Source of the DNA: Stomorhina lunata
Lineage: Eukaryota > Arthropoda > Insecta > Diptera > Rhiniidae
Length of the DNA stretch: 64,000 nucleotides
Assembly: GCA_933228675.1 (NCBI GenBank)
Contig: OW121741.1
Location: 79,894,040-79,958,039 of the forward strand
Direction: 5' to 3'
Shown here: one piece after another, positions 33,901 to 43,085 of the stretch
Layout: each line of letters starts with the position of its first letter
Position numbering within the stretch: position 1 is the first letter of the stretch
Position numbers and translations under genes: made by a program
The notes under the pieces: model-generated
Seen by the model: the letters and a program-made list of their open reading frames with translations, nothing else
Database searches by the model: none
What the model was told of the DNA's origin: nothing

Positions 33901-36900
33901 TTGTATTTACTTATTTCTTTTGCCGCTGTTTGGACCATCGTATATACATATTTAAGTGTATTTTATTTTTTACTATATTCTTAGTTCATATTAATAATTA
34001 TAATTATTATGCTATTATATAATTAGAATATTTTAGTTTTTGTTATATTTTGAAATTAATTTTGCTTGTCCATTGGAGTCTTAGTATTACTTATGTATAA
34101 GAATAAATAACTATATAAAAATGTTATCGATGTTGAATTTTTTTATTATAAACTTAATACTAATATGTTGCATTACTTTAAGATATTTTAAGATCTTTCT
34201 TTTAAGAAACAAACAGCCTAACCACAGTACAAATTTTATGTTAAAGTCGAGCATGAAAAATGTTTAAAATAAGACCATGATAAAGAGTGTTCTAAAAAAA
34301 ATATGCATTTACTATTTTAGACAAAATTTATCCATAGTGCAAGAAATAATTTATTTTTTGATCAAGTTAGTTTCTATAGATATGTCAGATACTATTATTT
34401 TAGAAATTATTAATTTTCAATAGTTATTTCAATCAAAATGGACTGCGAAAAAAAAGTTCGTGAAAATATAATTAAAACTTTTCAAAAAAATCCGTCATGG
34501 ACTTTTAAAAAAATAGCTAAAAATTTGAAAGTTGACCCTCGAACGGTTTCTAATGCCATCAGACGGCATAAGGAAAACCTGAGCATTGAAAGAAAACCTG
34601 GATCAGGGAGGAAAAAAGGTCCTACAGATATTGGTAAGGCAAAAGAAGTCGAGCGAATCTTTCGAAGAGCGCCTAGCACTTATTTAAGAAAAGCAGCTCG
34701 TACGGTGAAATGTTCTACGAATTTTGCACATAGAGTCAAAGCTCATGCTGGACTGAAGACATACAAAGTCCAAAAGGTTCCAGATCGCAATGCTATAAAG
34801 AACTTAGAAGCAAAAAAAACGAGCGAAAAAATTGAAGTCTGATTTTATAAAAAAATACACCTGTTGTGTGATGGATGATGAAACATACGTACTGGCAGAC
34901 TTTTCTCAACTTCCTGGTCAAGATTTTTATGTTGCTGATAAACGGGGCAATGTTCGGCAAGAGTTTCGCACAAAAAAACAAACAAAATTCCCTAAGAAGT
35001 TTCTCGTGTGGCAAGCTATATGCAGTAGTGGCAAAAGAAGTAAAGTATTTGTGATAAACACAGAAATTTAGATAAAGGAGTGCCTACAAAAACGGTTGTT
35101 ACCCTTTTTAAGAGAGCACAGAGTGACTACATTTTTTTGGCCCGATTTGGCATCATGCCATTATGGAAAAAAGGCACTTGAGTGGTACTCAAAGAATAAT
35201 GTCATTTTTGTACCACGAGAGGCAAATCCACCTAACTGTCCAGAACTTCCGCCTGTGGAAAGGTATTGGGCTCTGGTAAAAAAGGAATTGAAGAACATAG
35301 GAAAGATTTCCAAGAACATGTCCGATTTTAAGCGCAGGTGGAACACATGCTCCAAAAAGGTATCAGAAGCAACTGTAAAATCTTTAATGGGAGGGTTTCC
35401 GAAAAAAGTCGATAATTTTGCAAAACCCGAGTACTAAGTAAACATTTTAATGCTAAATGATTTTGTATAATATGTCATTATATTTGCGTATTTTGTAGAG
35501 TTTTTATATTAAAAGGTTTGATTTTTATTTAAGAAAATCCAGCTAAAAATTTTATTTAGAGCACTCTTTAAAACAATAAAAGATTAACCACAGAATATTT
35601 TTAGTCTTTTTAAAATAGAAAAAGTCGATTTTATTTTGAAAATAGTACCATAAAACTAATTTTAACTAAATTTCAAAACTTTATTTTTAATACTAAAACG
35701 AGCTTTTTTTCTTTTGAATGTTTTTAATTTTGTGATCCTTTGCTAAGTCAACTTTTCGCAATTTCAGTCATTGGATACATTTATTTATTTTATTTTTTTT
35801 TAGAAATTTCAATATTATATAAAAGATATAATTTAAATATACCAATTTTATGCAAATATCTGAACTGATTCTTAGCAATTTCGATTTTTTAAGACTTTTA
35901 GGTCCAGATGTTGGTAAAAATACCAAACATTTTCAAAAAGCACACTTTCAAAAAGATAATACCTAAATATTTTTCCCATTAAAAATGATCAAATTTTAGG
36001 TGTCATCAATTTCCAGTGATATTTTTTTTTAATTCTTTTTTTAAGATCCCTAGTACCTTTGGAACAGAAGCTTTGTCAGGTTACCTAAAGTTGTCACACT
36101 ATCATACTTTTACGAGGTAAAATTTGCGATGTTCTTTAAGAAAAAAAAAAAAAATAATAATACAAAAACTAAAGTAAGTCAAAAATATATCGTCACTTGA
36201 AATGCAAAAGGGTGTAACTCTACTTTTTTTATAGGAGAAGCAAAAAACGTTATAACTTTTAAACTACAAGAAACATTAAATCCAAATTTTGGAATTGGGT
36301 CAACAAGCCATCAGCAAATAAAACTCAGAAAACTAAAATGGTAAAAAACGTTTCGTTTTTGAGCAATTGCGAAAAAAAGCAAAAGGGCTTAACTACAAGT
36401 TGAATATTTTCTGAAACCAAAAGGGCCTAACTACCATACAAATTTTTAGCAAAAAATTAAACCTTTCAAAATGCATAAAATTTTTTGTCAATATTATAGA
36501 GATGGGTCTTAAAAATAGTAACAGTTTATTTTCGAAACACAATTTAATGTTAAAAGATAAGTTTTAAATAATAAAAAATAGGATATACATAGGTTTTTTA
36601 AGAGTTATTTCAGAAATAACCCCGTAACTTGTAAACGGTTAAAGATACTTAAATGAAATTTCATATATTTAGTTAGAACAGAGTAGCTTTGGATTGGATA
36701 TGTAGACAAACAGGTCAATGTATGGTCGGAAAGCTAACTTATAGCCTTTCAAAAATCTTAGTCTCGGATAATAACTTTTAAAATAATAAGCAAAAAAAAC
36801 ATAACTTTTGAATTAAATGAAATATTTATTCCAAATTTTGAAATTCGGTCAACAATGCAACAGCAAAGACATTCCTGAAAAGTCCTAGAGGACTTAACTA

Positions 36901-38455
36901 CAAGCTGAATATTTTCTGAAACCAAAATGGTTTTAAGCGAATAAAATCGCTGTTTTTGACCGTACGCATAAAAATTTTGTAGTTAGATTAGTATTTTGAT
37001 CAATCAAAAAATTAATTGTAATTTTTGTGTTAGTTACGCCCTTTTGCATTTCAGGTGACGATATACAAAAGTAGATAACAATATACCTACATACAGTTAT
37101 GTTCTGCAAATCACTTCACATGAATTATTCATTGTTCACAAATTATTTGGATAATTTTATAACTTAGTGCACTTAACAATTGAATTTCATGTGATTTTAA
37201 AATCATGTGGAATTGATTTTCAGAACGGGTATGTTTTGTAGTTTTCTTAAAAAAATGTTTAAAACTAACTAAAACAACTGATAAGTTTGTACGATAATTG
37301 CATCCGGCCATAATGTGGAAGATCTATGTTGTAAGGTGAATCGTTATCTCGATATCACCCACAATTTCTTCACTGAACGTAAACTGAAGATACAACCAAC
37401 TAAATCCTCAGCGACCCTATTTACCACCTTGACAAAAGAAGTAAGCCTACAACTTGGCGTCGTGATCGAGGGTGTACCAATTCCGACAGTGAACCACCCG
37501 AAAATCCTGGGAGTCACACTCGACAGCCTTTTTTACTTCGTCAGCACATGCCACAACTGTCGCGCATAAATTGCGATGTAGAAACAAGGTCCTTAAAGCA
37601 CTAGCCTGCAGTATTTGGGGAATGGATATAAAGCGATTGATCGGTCAGTATTACCTACATATTACCTCACCATATCATCTTCATGAGGAAACAAAGATCC
37701 TTCTAGTAAAAGAAACACAACATTATGCTATCTCAGCAGTTTCTTTTGGGATGTCATCGGAGAAATTATCCAAACTTTAACATCACACAGTTGGTATCAT
37801 CTTAAACCACATTCATAAAGACGCCGCCAACTCCGCGATTTCAGGTTATCGCATGAATCTTGTATTAGGAGGTCGCCCACCGACCATAGCAGAAGAAGAA
37901 AAGAACCTGCCGCGGAAAACAAGAGTCGTTCTGGCTCAACTGAGATCGAGGTGGAGCAACAGATTTAATATCTTTTGGTCCCGCATAGATCGTGCCGTCC
38001 CCAACATATGACCAGCTTATAGTCAGGGTCCTCATGATACCCCCACATTTTTAACTGTACCACCAACCCTACTTCACTTAGTCCTGAGGATTTGTGAACT
38101 CATCTAGTAGAAGTAGCACAATTTCTTGGCCTTGATCTCCAAACAGATCCCCCATAAAAACAAAATTATAAAATTGTAAATGTTAGAGCTGTTCCAACAA
38201 CAACAACTTATAAGTTTGTTAAACAAATTATTTGGGTACATATTTATGCGAGTGAGTGTATATTAGTAACGCAAAAGTTTAATTGCGTGAAGTAGTGTAA
38301 TCGATTATATTTACTTATAGATCTTTTGATATTTCTTGATATTTTGTCTTAAATGTTAATCTAACAAATAATTAAAATCAAATATAGTTACTTACCGGAA
38401 AGGCACGTATGCGCATCTTTCCCTCCTTCTTGGGAGCGGTGCTCCTGATATTCAT
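18796..38455 (-). CDS. Cul3: Cullin-3, ubiquitin ligase scaffold (11 coding exons)
   Basis: Joined coding exons: 38455-38396, 26256-25873, 25808-25545, 22931-22434, 22363-22193, 22125-21958, 21897-21783, 21732-21560, 21502-21279, 19155-19017, 18948-18796. All junctions are GT-AG, the sum is 2349 nt, and the product is 782 residues (human CUL3: 768). It nucleates BTB-adaptor E3 ligases (CRL3) with Rbx1. Residues 14-20 (MRIRAFP) form the N-terminal segment that reinforces BTB/3-box binding. [15 protein letters not shown] (50-64) is the BTB-contacting helix. Cullin repeats run to about 390, and the cullin homology domain starts at [17 protein letters not shown] (403). IVRIMK ends in the neddylation lysine K726. 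The C terminus VYVYLA is the conserved winged-helix end. A low-complexity Ala/Ser insert (about 553-583) replaces the vertebrate loop. Introns 1, 3 and 9 are swollen by transposons, but no coding lesion is seen. Confidence 0.97.
19017..19155 (-). CDS. Cul3: Cul3 coding exon 10 (Nedd8 acceptor)
   Basis: Completes the split codon for R686 and ends at P732, phase 0, donor CCG|GTAAGT. Contains [27 protein letters not shown] and [11 protein letters not shown] with the Nedd8-accepting lysine K726. Confidence 0.95.
19400..20054 (+). pseudogene. LINE ORF relic in Cul3 intron 9, left part
   Basis: Two open stretches (19451-19759 and 19840-20076) lie opposite to Cul3. The first is Lys/Ala-rich ([14 protein letters not shown]). 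The second reads [23 protein letters not shown] and runs into the foldback transposon. They look like the end of a LINE first ORF, but no zinc knuckle is visible, so this rests mainly on the reverse transcriptase text that follows at 21018. Confidence 0.45.
20055..21015. mobile_element. AATTGA-arm foldback transposon, copy 2 (Cul3 intron 9)
   Basis: 961 bp. Left end CACCATTTTCAATT after TA (20053-20054). The right end AATTAAAAATTTTG before TA (21016-21017) is a decayed version of the expected terminus. The arms switch orientation near 20560. It is inserted into a plus-strand LINE relic. It lies within the Cul3 transcription unit and would form a long hairpin in the pre-mRNA. Confidence 0.75.
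21018..21200 (+). pseudogene. LINE reverse transcriptase scrap, R1/Jockey-like
   Basis: Just after the transposon the plus strand reads [13 protein letters not shown], the catalytic Asp block of R1/Jockey-type reverse transcriptases. About 100 bp on, in another frame, it reads [14 protein letters not shown], the start of the RGTPQGG motif, and then stops. Short and frameshifted. Confidence 0.65.
21279..21502 (-). CDS. Cul3: Cul3 coding exon 9
   Basis: Acceptor TTTTAG before ATG TGT. Encodes [39 protein letters not shown] and [12 protein letters not shown]. Ends two bases into an Arg codon, donor AG|GTAAGC. Confidence 0.95.
21560..21732 (-). CDS. Cul3: Cul3 coding exon 8 (low-complexity loop)
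   Basis: Starts in phase 1 and ends VSTYQ with donor CAG|GTTTGT. Carries the insect-variable segment with five alanines and a Ser run ([16 protein letters not shown]) before the conserved [13 protein letters not shown]. Confidence 0.93.
21783..21897 (-). CDS. Cul3: Cul3 coding exon 7
   Basis: Acceptor TTTTAG before ACT. Encodes [20 protein letters not shown], then [17 protein letters not shown], ending one base into a Gly codon (TTG G|GTAATT). Confidence 0.94.
21958..22125 (-). CDS. Cul3: Cul3 coding exon 6
   Basis: Phase 0 at both ends. [20 protein letters not shown] and the cullin signature region [10 protein letters not shown] are present. Donor CAG|GTTACT. Confidence 0.95.
22193..22363 (-). 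CDS. Cul3: Cul3 coding exon 5 (start of cullin homology domain)
   Basis: Acceptor TTCCAG before ATG ACT. Encodes [20 protein letters not shown], then [20 protein letters not shown]. Phase 0, donor AAG|GTTAGT. Confidence 0.95.
22434..22931 (-). CDS. Cul3: Cul3 coding exon 4 (cullin repeats)
   Basis: Largest exon, 166 codons. Starts [20 protein letters not shown], includes the [12 protein letters not shown] and [20 protein letters not shown] blocks, and ends [10 protein letters not shown] with donor GGT|GTAAGT. Confidence 0.96.
23181..24325. mobile_element. AATTGA-arm foldback transposon, copy 3 (Cul3 intron 3)
   Basis: Left end CACCATTTTCAATTGTAATTG after TA (23179-23180), then tandem arms that reverse orientation near 23600 with extra internal re-duplications (three 'ctggggttttctcaattt'-type blocks). 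The right terminus is not recognisable and the sequence passes into a LINE fragment near 24325, so the right end is deleted. Confidence 0.65.
24335..24790 (-). pseudogene. Jockey-type LINE endonuclease fragment
   Basis: Minus-strand reading gives [16 protein letters not shown], the GDFNAKH motif of apurinic-type endonucleases, followed by [18 protein letters not shown], the substrate-loop region typical of Jockey-clade elements, then decayed sequence. Frame is lost after about 60 residues, and there is no reverse transcriptase attached. Confidence 0.75.
24868..25508. mobile_element. TA-flanked inverted-repeat element next to Cul3 exon 3
   Basis: Ends TCGTCATCTGAAATGCAA and TTGCATTTCAGGTGACGA, with TA on both sides (24866-24867 and 25509-25510). 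A second copy lies at 36190-37061. Inside are paired phrases such as 'agttaagccctttggtttcagg' but no transposase. Its right edge is only about 35 bp beyond the exon 3 splice donor. Confidence 0.75.
25545..25808 (-). CDS. Cul3: Cul3 coding exon 3
   Basis: Acceptor TTCAAG before ATT. 88 codons: [54 protein letters not shown]. Phase 0, donor GAG|GTAAGT. Confidence 0.95.
25873..26256 (-). CDS. Cul3: Cul3 coding exon 2 (BTB-binding region)
   Basis: Acceptor CTGCAG before GCC TCC ATG. 128 codons from [12 protein letters not shown] to LILFRDE, donor GAG|GTAAGA. Holds the [17 protein letters not shown] helix that docks BTB adaptors and the strongly conserved [20 protein letters not shown]. Confidence 0.96.
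26386..26830 (+). repeat. tandem satellite, ~121-132 bp unit, about 3.5 copies
   Basis: Units each contain 'atcgtaaactgtgcatttgatcat', 'ttgttgcgcatgggtcgcg' and 'ggcgccactgaaaa'. Unit starts are near 26398, 26519, 26651 and 26779. The same satellite in reverse orientation, with the same edge ('ttctataaagaa'), is at 63290-63880. Open frames across it are repeat artefacts. Confidence 0.8.
27350..27545. repeat. diverged AATTGA-type repeat scrap
   Basis: 'aaccatttttagttgaaatt' and repeated 'gaaattgaga...tttcggttgaaattga' resemble the left arm of the foldback family at 15615. It is heavily mutated and has no recognisable right end. Confidence 0.35.
27946..28145. repeat. dispersed 200-bp repeat, copy 1
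   Basis: 'aacctgcattcacgttcaaa', 'aattttcgtaaacttgatag' and 'cttgataagccaaacctgac' recur in the same order at 42904-43085. Nature unknown. No inverted termini are evident. Confidence 0.6.
28380..29300 (+). pseudogene. LINE 3' part: RNase H scrap and CCHC-like tail
   Basis: 28680-28800 reads as RNase H text ([14 protein letters not shown], then a [20 protein letters not shown] stretch with breaks). 28954-29202 is an open stretch with [22 protein letters not shown], the Cys/His motif found at the C terminus of R1/Jockey-type reverse transcriptases. An untranslated tail follows. Related pieces lie at 29500-29670 (inverted) and 32260-32960. Confidence 0.7.
29500..29672 (-). pseudogene. LINE CCHC-like tail, inverted second piece
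   Basis: The minus strand repeats the [13 protein letters not shown]...HILCHCP block of 28960-29130 in opposite orientation, with point differences and an early stop. The two form an inverted pair about 400 bp apart. Confidence 0.65.
29816..30259 (-). CDS. candidate alternative first coding exon of Cul3
   Basis: Open from an ATG at 30259, with an in-frame TAA just 24 nt upstream, to a possible donor AAA|GTTAGT at 29816: 148 codons in phase 0, so it could splice to Cul3 exon 2. The protein is basic and rich in Ser/Asn ([21 protein letters not shown]) and then has [19 protein letters not shown]. Its last residues TNAFK align with RAFP at the end of the normal first exon, the segment that packs on BTB/3-box adaptors. 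The exon lies in Cul3 intron 1 on the same strand. Known from Drosophila: a testis-specific Cul3 isoform uses another first exon that gives a longer N terminus. That this exon is its equivalent is inference; a nested gene or chance ORF remains possible. The donor lacks the usual G at -1. Confidence 0.5.
30300..31275. other. AT-rich intron 1 sequence upstream of the candidate exon
   Basis: No gene or repeat edge is recognised. If the alternative exon is real, its promoter and leader should lie in the first few hundred bases here. Confidence 0.35.
31280..31995 (+). repeat. two tandem LINE 5'-UTR-like monomers
   Basis: Two ~350-400 bp units in direct repeat: each has 'gaggac-cgtc...ggtggcggat', 'ggtggcgaggtaacccttt' or its variant, 'attcctgcgtc-atggg' and ends 'aaaatcaacaacaaaaac'. 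They lead directly into an ATG (32021) that opens [18 protein letters not shown] before a stop. Repeated 5' monomers carrying promoters are known for several LINE families. Confidence 0.55.
32010..32960 (+). pseudogene. LINE ORF start fused to RNase H and tail fragments
   Basis: A short first-ORF start ([16 protein letters not shown]...) is followed by [20 protein letters not shown]. The sequence then jumps into RNase H text (32268-32651: [18 protein letters not shown]) and a ruined CCHC tail (32840-32910). The reverse transcriptase is missing, so it is an internally deleted copy of the family at 28380. Confidence 0.6.
33385..33606. mobile_element. TTAA-flanked MITE with internal palindromic triplet
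   Basis: Inverted ends CCTCTTGACGTAT and ATACGTCAAGGGG lie between TTAA copies (33381-33384 and 33607-33610), a piggyBac-like signature. Inside, a ~52-bp unit is repeated two and a half times, each beginning with a perfect palindrome of the type ACGAGTCNGACTCGT followed by 'gataatcatgttaggcaca'. Confidence 0.8.
34283..35568 (+). mobile_element. Tc1/mariner transposon, DD37E type, near full length
   Basis: Inverted ends AAGAGTGTTCTAAA and TTTAGAGCACTCTT, flanked by TA (34281-34282 and 35569-35570), enclose one transposase gene with two lesions. Length 1286 bp is right for a complete Tc1/mariner element. It lies in Cul3 intron 1, opposite to the gene. Confidence 0.9.
34438..35437 (+). pseudogene. 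Tc1/mariner transposase, one frameshift and one nonsense
   Basis: The first part (34438-34842) is the paired-like helix-turn-helix DNA-binding region ([20 protein letters not shown]) followed by a GRKKGP hook-like stretch. The frame shifts at an A8 run (34812-34819), and the second part (34832-35071) holds the first catalytic Asp in [15 protein letters not shown] at 35069 interrupts before the third part, with the second catalytic Asp in WPDLASCHY and the Glu in [15 protein letters not shown]. Thirty-seven residues separate the last two catalytic positions, so it is a DD37E transposase. Both breaks are single-base changes, so the copy is young but inactive. Confidence 0.9.
36190..37061. mobile_element. 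TA-flanked inverted-repeat element, second copy
   Basis: Ends TCGTCACTTGAAATGCAAAA and TTGCATTTCAGGTGACGA with TA on both sides (36188-36189 and 37062-37063). Same family as 24868-25508, here longer (872 bp). It contains inverted phrases around 'ggtttcag' and 'gcaattgcgaaaaa' but no transposase. Confidence 0.75.
37300..38140 (+). pseudogene. LINE reverse transcriptase C-terminal part, degraded
   Basis: 37315-37569 reads [51 protein letters not shown], the thumb region of an R1/Jockey-like reverse transcriptase. 37571-37780 follows with [13 protein letters not shown] and [12 protein letters not shown]. Decayed text up to about 38140 includes [16 protein letters not shown] sequence. A large piece between 'LIGQYY' and 'HLHEETK' is missing, and stops are frequent. 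Confidence 0.75.
38396..38455 (-). CDS. Cul3: Cul3 coding exon 1
   Basis: Encodes [20 protein letters not shown] in 20 codons, phase 0, donor CCG|GTAAGT. The RIRAFP motif and the lysine-rich stretch before it are conserved in animal Cul3. The next coding exon is 12.1 kb away. Confidence 0.95.
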
Positions 38456-39161
38456 GGTCTGTAAACGGCGACAATTTTCCTCCACTTTATAAACTTAGCA
38501 AACAAAATTGTGGTTTTCTTAGCGATCACTGTGATCGGCCGGCAAAAACCACAAAATTAAGAAAAACAAGATATCGCTTGTGATATTTTTCTGCCTTGTT
38601 GTTGTTTGTTTTGCAAACTTATATATATAAATATAAATTCGGCGAAAGGGCCAAAAACAAAGATTGGCTAAAGAAGTGTAGAAATCTAAAGACGAAGAAA
38701 TAGCTAAGTAAATTGTTGATGATTAGTTCTTTTTAGCGGTGCGGCGGTAAATAGACGCAATGGAGGCAGACGGCAGCAGCAGTGACGGCGGCAGCAGCAC
38801 ACACAGGTCAATAAAACAAAACAAATGTGCGGCAATTAATTTGTCTCCTCTACAGTATTTTTCGTGTAATTTTTGCTATTTCTTTTGATTTTTCTGCAGT
38901 GGATTCAATGACTGACTGGTTGACTGACTGATAGACTGAATGGCTGGTTCACTTTCTAGTATCGTTGGTCTTATCGGTACAATTACACAGCAGAAAAATG
39001 AACTTCTGTTGTTGGCCTTTTATTGATGAACGAAATTTCCAACTATTTTCTTCTTTTGTTGTTTTCACTTTTGGTACAATCGGGTCTGATTGACCGACTG
39101 TTTAGGCTTTTGGATACTTCTACAGCTTCGGACGGTCACTTCAACATTAATGAATGTGATC
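38456..39161 (-). other. Cul3: probable Cul3 5' UTR exon
   Basis: A good acceptor (TTTTCTTTACACAG|GATCAC at 39161-39162) lies upstream of the coding exon, with no strong donor between, so the 5' leader probably begins there. The leader includes a GC-richer CAG/CGG-like stretch (38750-38815) unlike the surrounding DNA. An alternative acceptor TTTACAG|ACCATG right at the start codon has a poor pyrimidine tract. Confidence 0.45.
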
Positions 39162-39938
39162 CTGTGTAAAGAAAAGATTTCAAAAGAAAAACAAAAATAT
39201 TATTGAATCTTCATTTATTGACAATTGTCTTTAATTATTTGTTGCTAGTATTAATGCATCGGCCGTTCGTTTTCCTCTTTTATATAAAAAAAGATGAAAA
39301 AGGAATTTCAAATTTCACTGTCATCATTTTTACAATTTTTTTTATTTTATTCCATTTTTTCTTCAATTTCAGTGTGTCCTCTTTTTTTCTTTTTACTGTG
39401 ATTTTAATAGTTTTTTTTTCTTTTATCAAGTTTTCAAAATGTTTTATTCCTTAATTTTTGACGTTTTATAGCAATAATTTTATGTAATTTCGTTTGACAA
39501 AGACTTCATTTACTGAAATTTGCAAAATTTATTACAAATTGGAACAAAAAACTAATATATTTTTATAACTAAAAAAAAGATTTACGTGAAAAATTTCTAT
39601 TTTTTACAGACACAAGAAGAACCAACAAACGAATGAATGACTAAAAGGGAAAACAAAAACAGAGATGCCAGAGATTCTTTCGGAAGGTGCAAAAAAAACA
39701 CAAGTGGGGAGAAAATAATAGCATCTTGATAATACGAATTGTTCAAATAAATAAATATAGAGGGTAGTCATTACCCATAAAATTTATATAAATTTTCAAT
39801 ACAAAATTAACCCTAGAAAGGAAAACATATTTTTTACTTCCTTAATGGTTATCTTCGCATGTGAGACGACTTTTATAAAAAATGCATATCATCAAGCTTA
39901 ATACTCAGTGCAACACCAAAAAATATAACCATATACAC

Positions 39939-40299
39939 TAGAGTGGTTCGAAAAAAGTTGTTAGTCACTCCCTAGGATTAAAGATAAAACAAACCAAAAT
40001 TTATTTGTTCCACGCCTACAATTATCTTTAATCCGATAATAACACTTTGTATATTGGTTTTTACTGCTCTGTAAGGACTACATTTCTCTATTTGATAGTT
40101 TTTTACTACCACGTCAATTTCCGATATATAAAATGTTATGATCGGACTAAAAATGGCGACACAATGAACAAAATACTAAATAGGGCGGTATTTGTAGGCG
40201 TGGAAAACATATAAAAAAAATTAGAATTATTTTTACATTATCTTAAATCCTAGGGGGTGAATGACACAACTTTTATTTTATAGAAGGCGAACCGCTCTA
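39939..40299. mobile_element. hAT-type MITE, TAGAG-ended foldback, copy 1
   Basis: Ends TAGAGTGGTTCG and CGAACCGCTCTA. Internal phrases 'cctaggattaaag' and 'ggcggtatttgtaggcgtgg' are shared with 61675-62247. TAGAG fits the hAT terminal consensus. The flanks (atatacac and atatcacc) are only an imperfect 8-bp repeat. No ORF is present. Confidence 0.7.
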
Positions 40300-42215
40300 A
40301 TATCACCCACCACTACGTAAACCTGAACAATGTTTGTTTCTTTACTCAACATTCGTATTATGTTTATAATGTTATGAGCTTGAACGGCGGAAAAAAGGTA
40401 AAAAAAATCGTTTTTTTAAGATTTTGCGATTTTGATCTTGAAGATAAATTTTTTATTTTTTTCTTAGACAAGTGCTACAACTTTGGCTCAGAGAGTAAAT
40501 CAAAATTGCAAACGGTTTACAAGATATGAGCCTGAGTAAACAATCAAATTTTTGAAAAATAAATAATATTTCAAAACCAAAAATATATTAGAATAGCAGT
40601 TTTTGAAACAAAAATTGTGTATCAGTGGATTAAGCAGTTTTTCTTATCAAATCATTTTACACACTTCAAAACTCAATATAAAAGAAATTTTCATCAAAAT
40701 CTTAATAATTTAACGTGTTTTTAGCAGGTTTGCATATCAAGAGCCTTTATTCAATTCCGTCAATGAATTAATGTTTTAAAAACACTTTTTGCTGGGAAAC
40801 TGCTTTTTTAAAAAAGTACATGTGTTTTAATAAAAATCAGAGGGAAGAAATCCATTTAAGAACTTATTGGCTTAAATATGTTGTAGAAGAAATATTGACT
40901 TATATTAAAGTAATTTGGATATTAAAGAGTTTTTTGCCTCTCCTTCAGAATATTTGATTTGGTTGATAGTCGGTATTGAATATAGGCTCACAATATTAAA
41001 CCGATGACACATAACTAAAAGAACAAACATTTTGTAAAGCAAAAACGAAAAATATTTAATCAATTTTTTGTAAAAAAAAAACTACTTTAATTGGTAAATT
41101 TCGAATCACAGGTCACTCTAATATATATATTATTTAGCAATGCAGTGGAGTTAAAACAAGAACGAGCGTACATTCAATAGAAGAAGGCATTAAAAAAAGT
41201 AGGTATAAATTTGATAGATAAGGTAGACTGCGTCATTGGGGTACCTTTGGCACTGACAATAAAATTATGAAAATTACGTTCAGTTCTTCTTTAGTTTTAC
41301 TTAATTTGCATTTTAAATTATTATTTGCCATTACAGTAAGTAGTAGATATTTTTATTAGAAATAGCAGTTTTACCCCTATTATGAATACTGTACGTCACC
41401 ATCTCCGATTTTGATGAAATCTTGTATATATATTCTCAAAGCTAATAAAATTTTTAAAGTTCTTCAAAGTTTTTAATTTCGCTTTGGTTCAGATTTTCAC
41501 AAATTACGTAACGCTATTTTCGCAGATTTTTACGCATACGAAATTCCTCTAGCGTAACAAAAGTCATAACACTGTTAACAGCGGCTGCGGACGAAAAACG
41601 TGCATCTTTTAAGCCCGAAAATACAATTTCCTTAAAATATCGTATGCAAATCAAAAATATATTTTTTAAAGAGCATTAAATCTACTGCGATAAATGTGTG
41701 GAAAGATTTTTGACATCGATATTATTAAAATGTCAAATTAAATTAAGAATTTTGTAGATATTCATCATACCCCTGCCATTATTCTTCTGCCAAAATTACC
41801 CAACAGAATGACGAAATGTTTTAAAATTGGCTTTTATTTTAAGGCTTCAAAACTCCATATCTACCAAGCCATAAGTTTTTTGCCCGAAATGTTGACAATG
41901 GTAATTTTGAAATTAAAATTTCTCTATCTGCTATACAAATTTTAAAGTTTGGCCAAGTCTTTACAATTGTAAACTTCTTAATTTGAATAGTTGGGACATC
42001 TGTTATTTTTTATATTTCCTATTTTACTTAGACTGGAGAGCCAACTTGTGAAGCGTTTTAAATGTGTAAAAAGACAAACCTTTACATTTTTGAATATATA
42101 TTTTTATCTCATTTTTCTGTGCATATATTCTTGATATTTAGGAATTGGCTATTATAGAAGTATAGGGAGATAAAAGGCTTTTTATATTATTGAAATATAA
42201 TAATAAAAAAAATTA
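40300..42215. other. AT-rich sequence, no gene seen
   Basis: No domain, repeat edge or RNA gene is recognised in this ~1.9 kb. It lies within or upstream of the Cul3 5' region. Confidence 0.4.
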
Positions 42216-42219
42216 GGTG

Positions 42220-42460
42220 ATGTAGGGAATGGTGGATACTTAGCAACAGTTCTGATTGGTCTTAACATAGACCAGACTTATCTTATTCTTTATCTTAATA
42301 GTGGACACTGACCTACTTGTGGTATCACCTAGGAAACTACATTAACACCCTTTAATGTAGTGTGCTAACATGTACCGCGAGTTCTCCCATAAGAATGATA
42401 GAAATATGGGTTTGGACGCCGGGCTAGAAACACACTCCCAGAAAAAATAGTTACTATTAA
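42220..42460 (+). repeat. dispersed repeat, uninterrupted counterpart of 6430-7500
   Basis: 'gtggacactgacctacttgtggtatcacc' to 'gggtttggacgccgggctag' matches 6500-6620 plus 7438-7480 without the Helentron-like element, so it shows that element's empty site. Confidence 0.6.
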
Positions 42461-42479
42461 AGAGCTGAAATTAGAATAT

Positions 42480-42665
42480 AAGCGACTTCCCCTAATATCA
42501 ATAGAGGACGTCCGAAACTTCGTTGGAAAGACCATGTAGACAAAAATCTTTTAAAGCTTGGCAAACTAAATTGGAAAATAAGCGCACAAGATCAAAGTGC
42601 ATGGAATTCTAATACATGTCCCGGCTTTGAACTTAACAGATTGTAAATATAGGCAATTTAAGTAA
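42480..42665 (+). pseudogene. RTE-like LINE 3' end
   Basis: The plus strand reads RGRPKLRWKDHVDKNLLKLG, WKISAQDQSAWN, then a stop and a short tail ending in a TAAG/TAAA simple repeat ('aagtaagtaataaataaa'), the usual end of RTE-like LINEs. Confidence 0.7.
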
Positions 42666-42903
42666 GTAATAAATAAAACAGATACAAATTAGTTGTCGTT
42701 TATTATGTCTTTCTTGCATAATCAAAATGGGTACTCTGTCTGGCAAAAATTTTTATCGAAGAATTATTTTAGCTACAATACCAATCCACATGAAATTCAT
42801 TACCGTTCAATGCAAATTAAAAAAAGTGAGCGTTCGAAGTTGATGTAGACTGATGTTGATTTCATATCCTTCACCACCATAGGTGGAAAAAATTGGTTTC
42901 TTT

Positions 42904-43085
42904 TGAACCTGCATTCACGTTCACACACAAACATTTTCTTCATCAGTTTTCATTTTATTTTCCTTTTCAAAATTTTCGTAAACTTGATAGTACTGGTTTG
43001 TCAATTTAAATTCTGTCAGTTTTTTCTCATACAAATTCAAGACTTGATAAGCCAAAACTGACTAATGTAAAAGTAGACTTATAAA
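42904..43085. repeat. dispersed 200-bp repeat, copy 2
   Basis: Direct-orientation match to 27946-28145 ('aacctgcattcacgttcaca', 'cttgataagccaaaactgac'). A short Helentron-like end ('tatccttcaccaccatagg', 42868-42890) abuts it. Confidence 0.6.

Noticed and set aside
38455..38470. Splice acceptor TTTACAG directly before the Cul3 ATG
   Set aside because: The upstream tract is purine-rich (GGAGGAAAA) and a better acceptor is at 39161. Not fully excluded.
39203..39454. 83-residue hydrophobic Phe-rich frame upstream of Cul3
   Set aside because: T-rich DNA gives Phe/Leu-rich frames by composition. No conserved text or start context.
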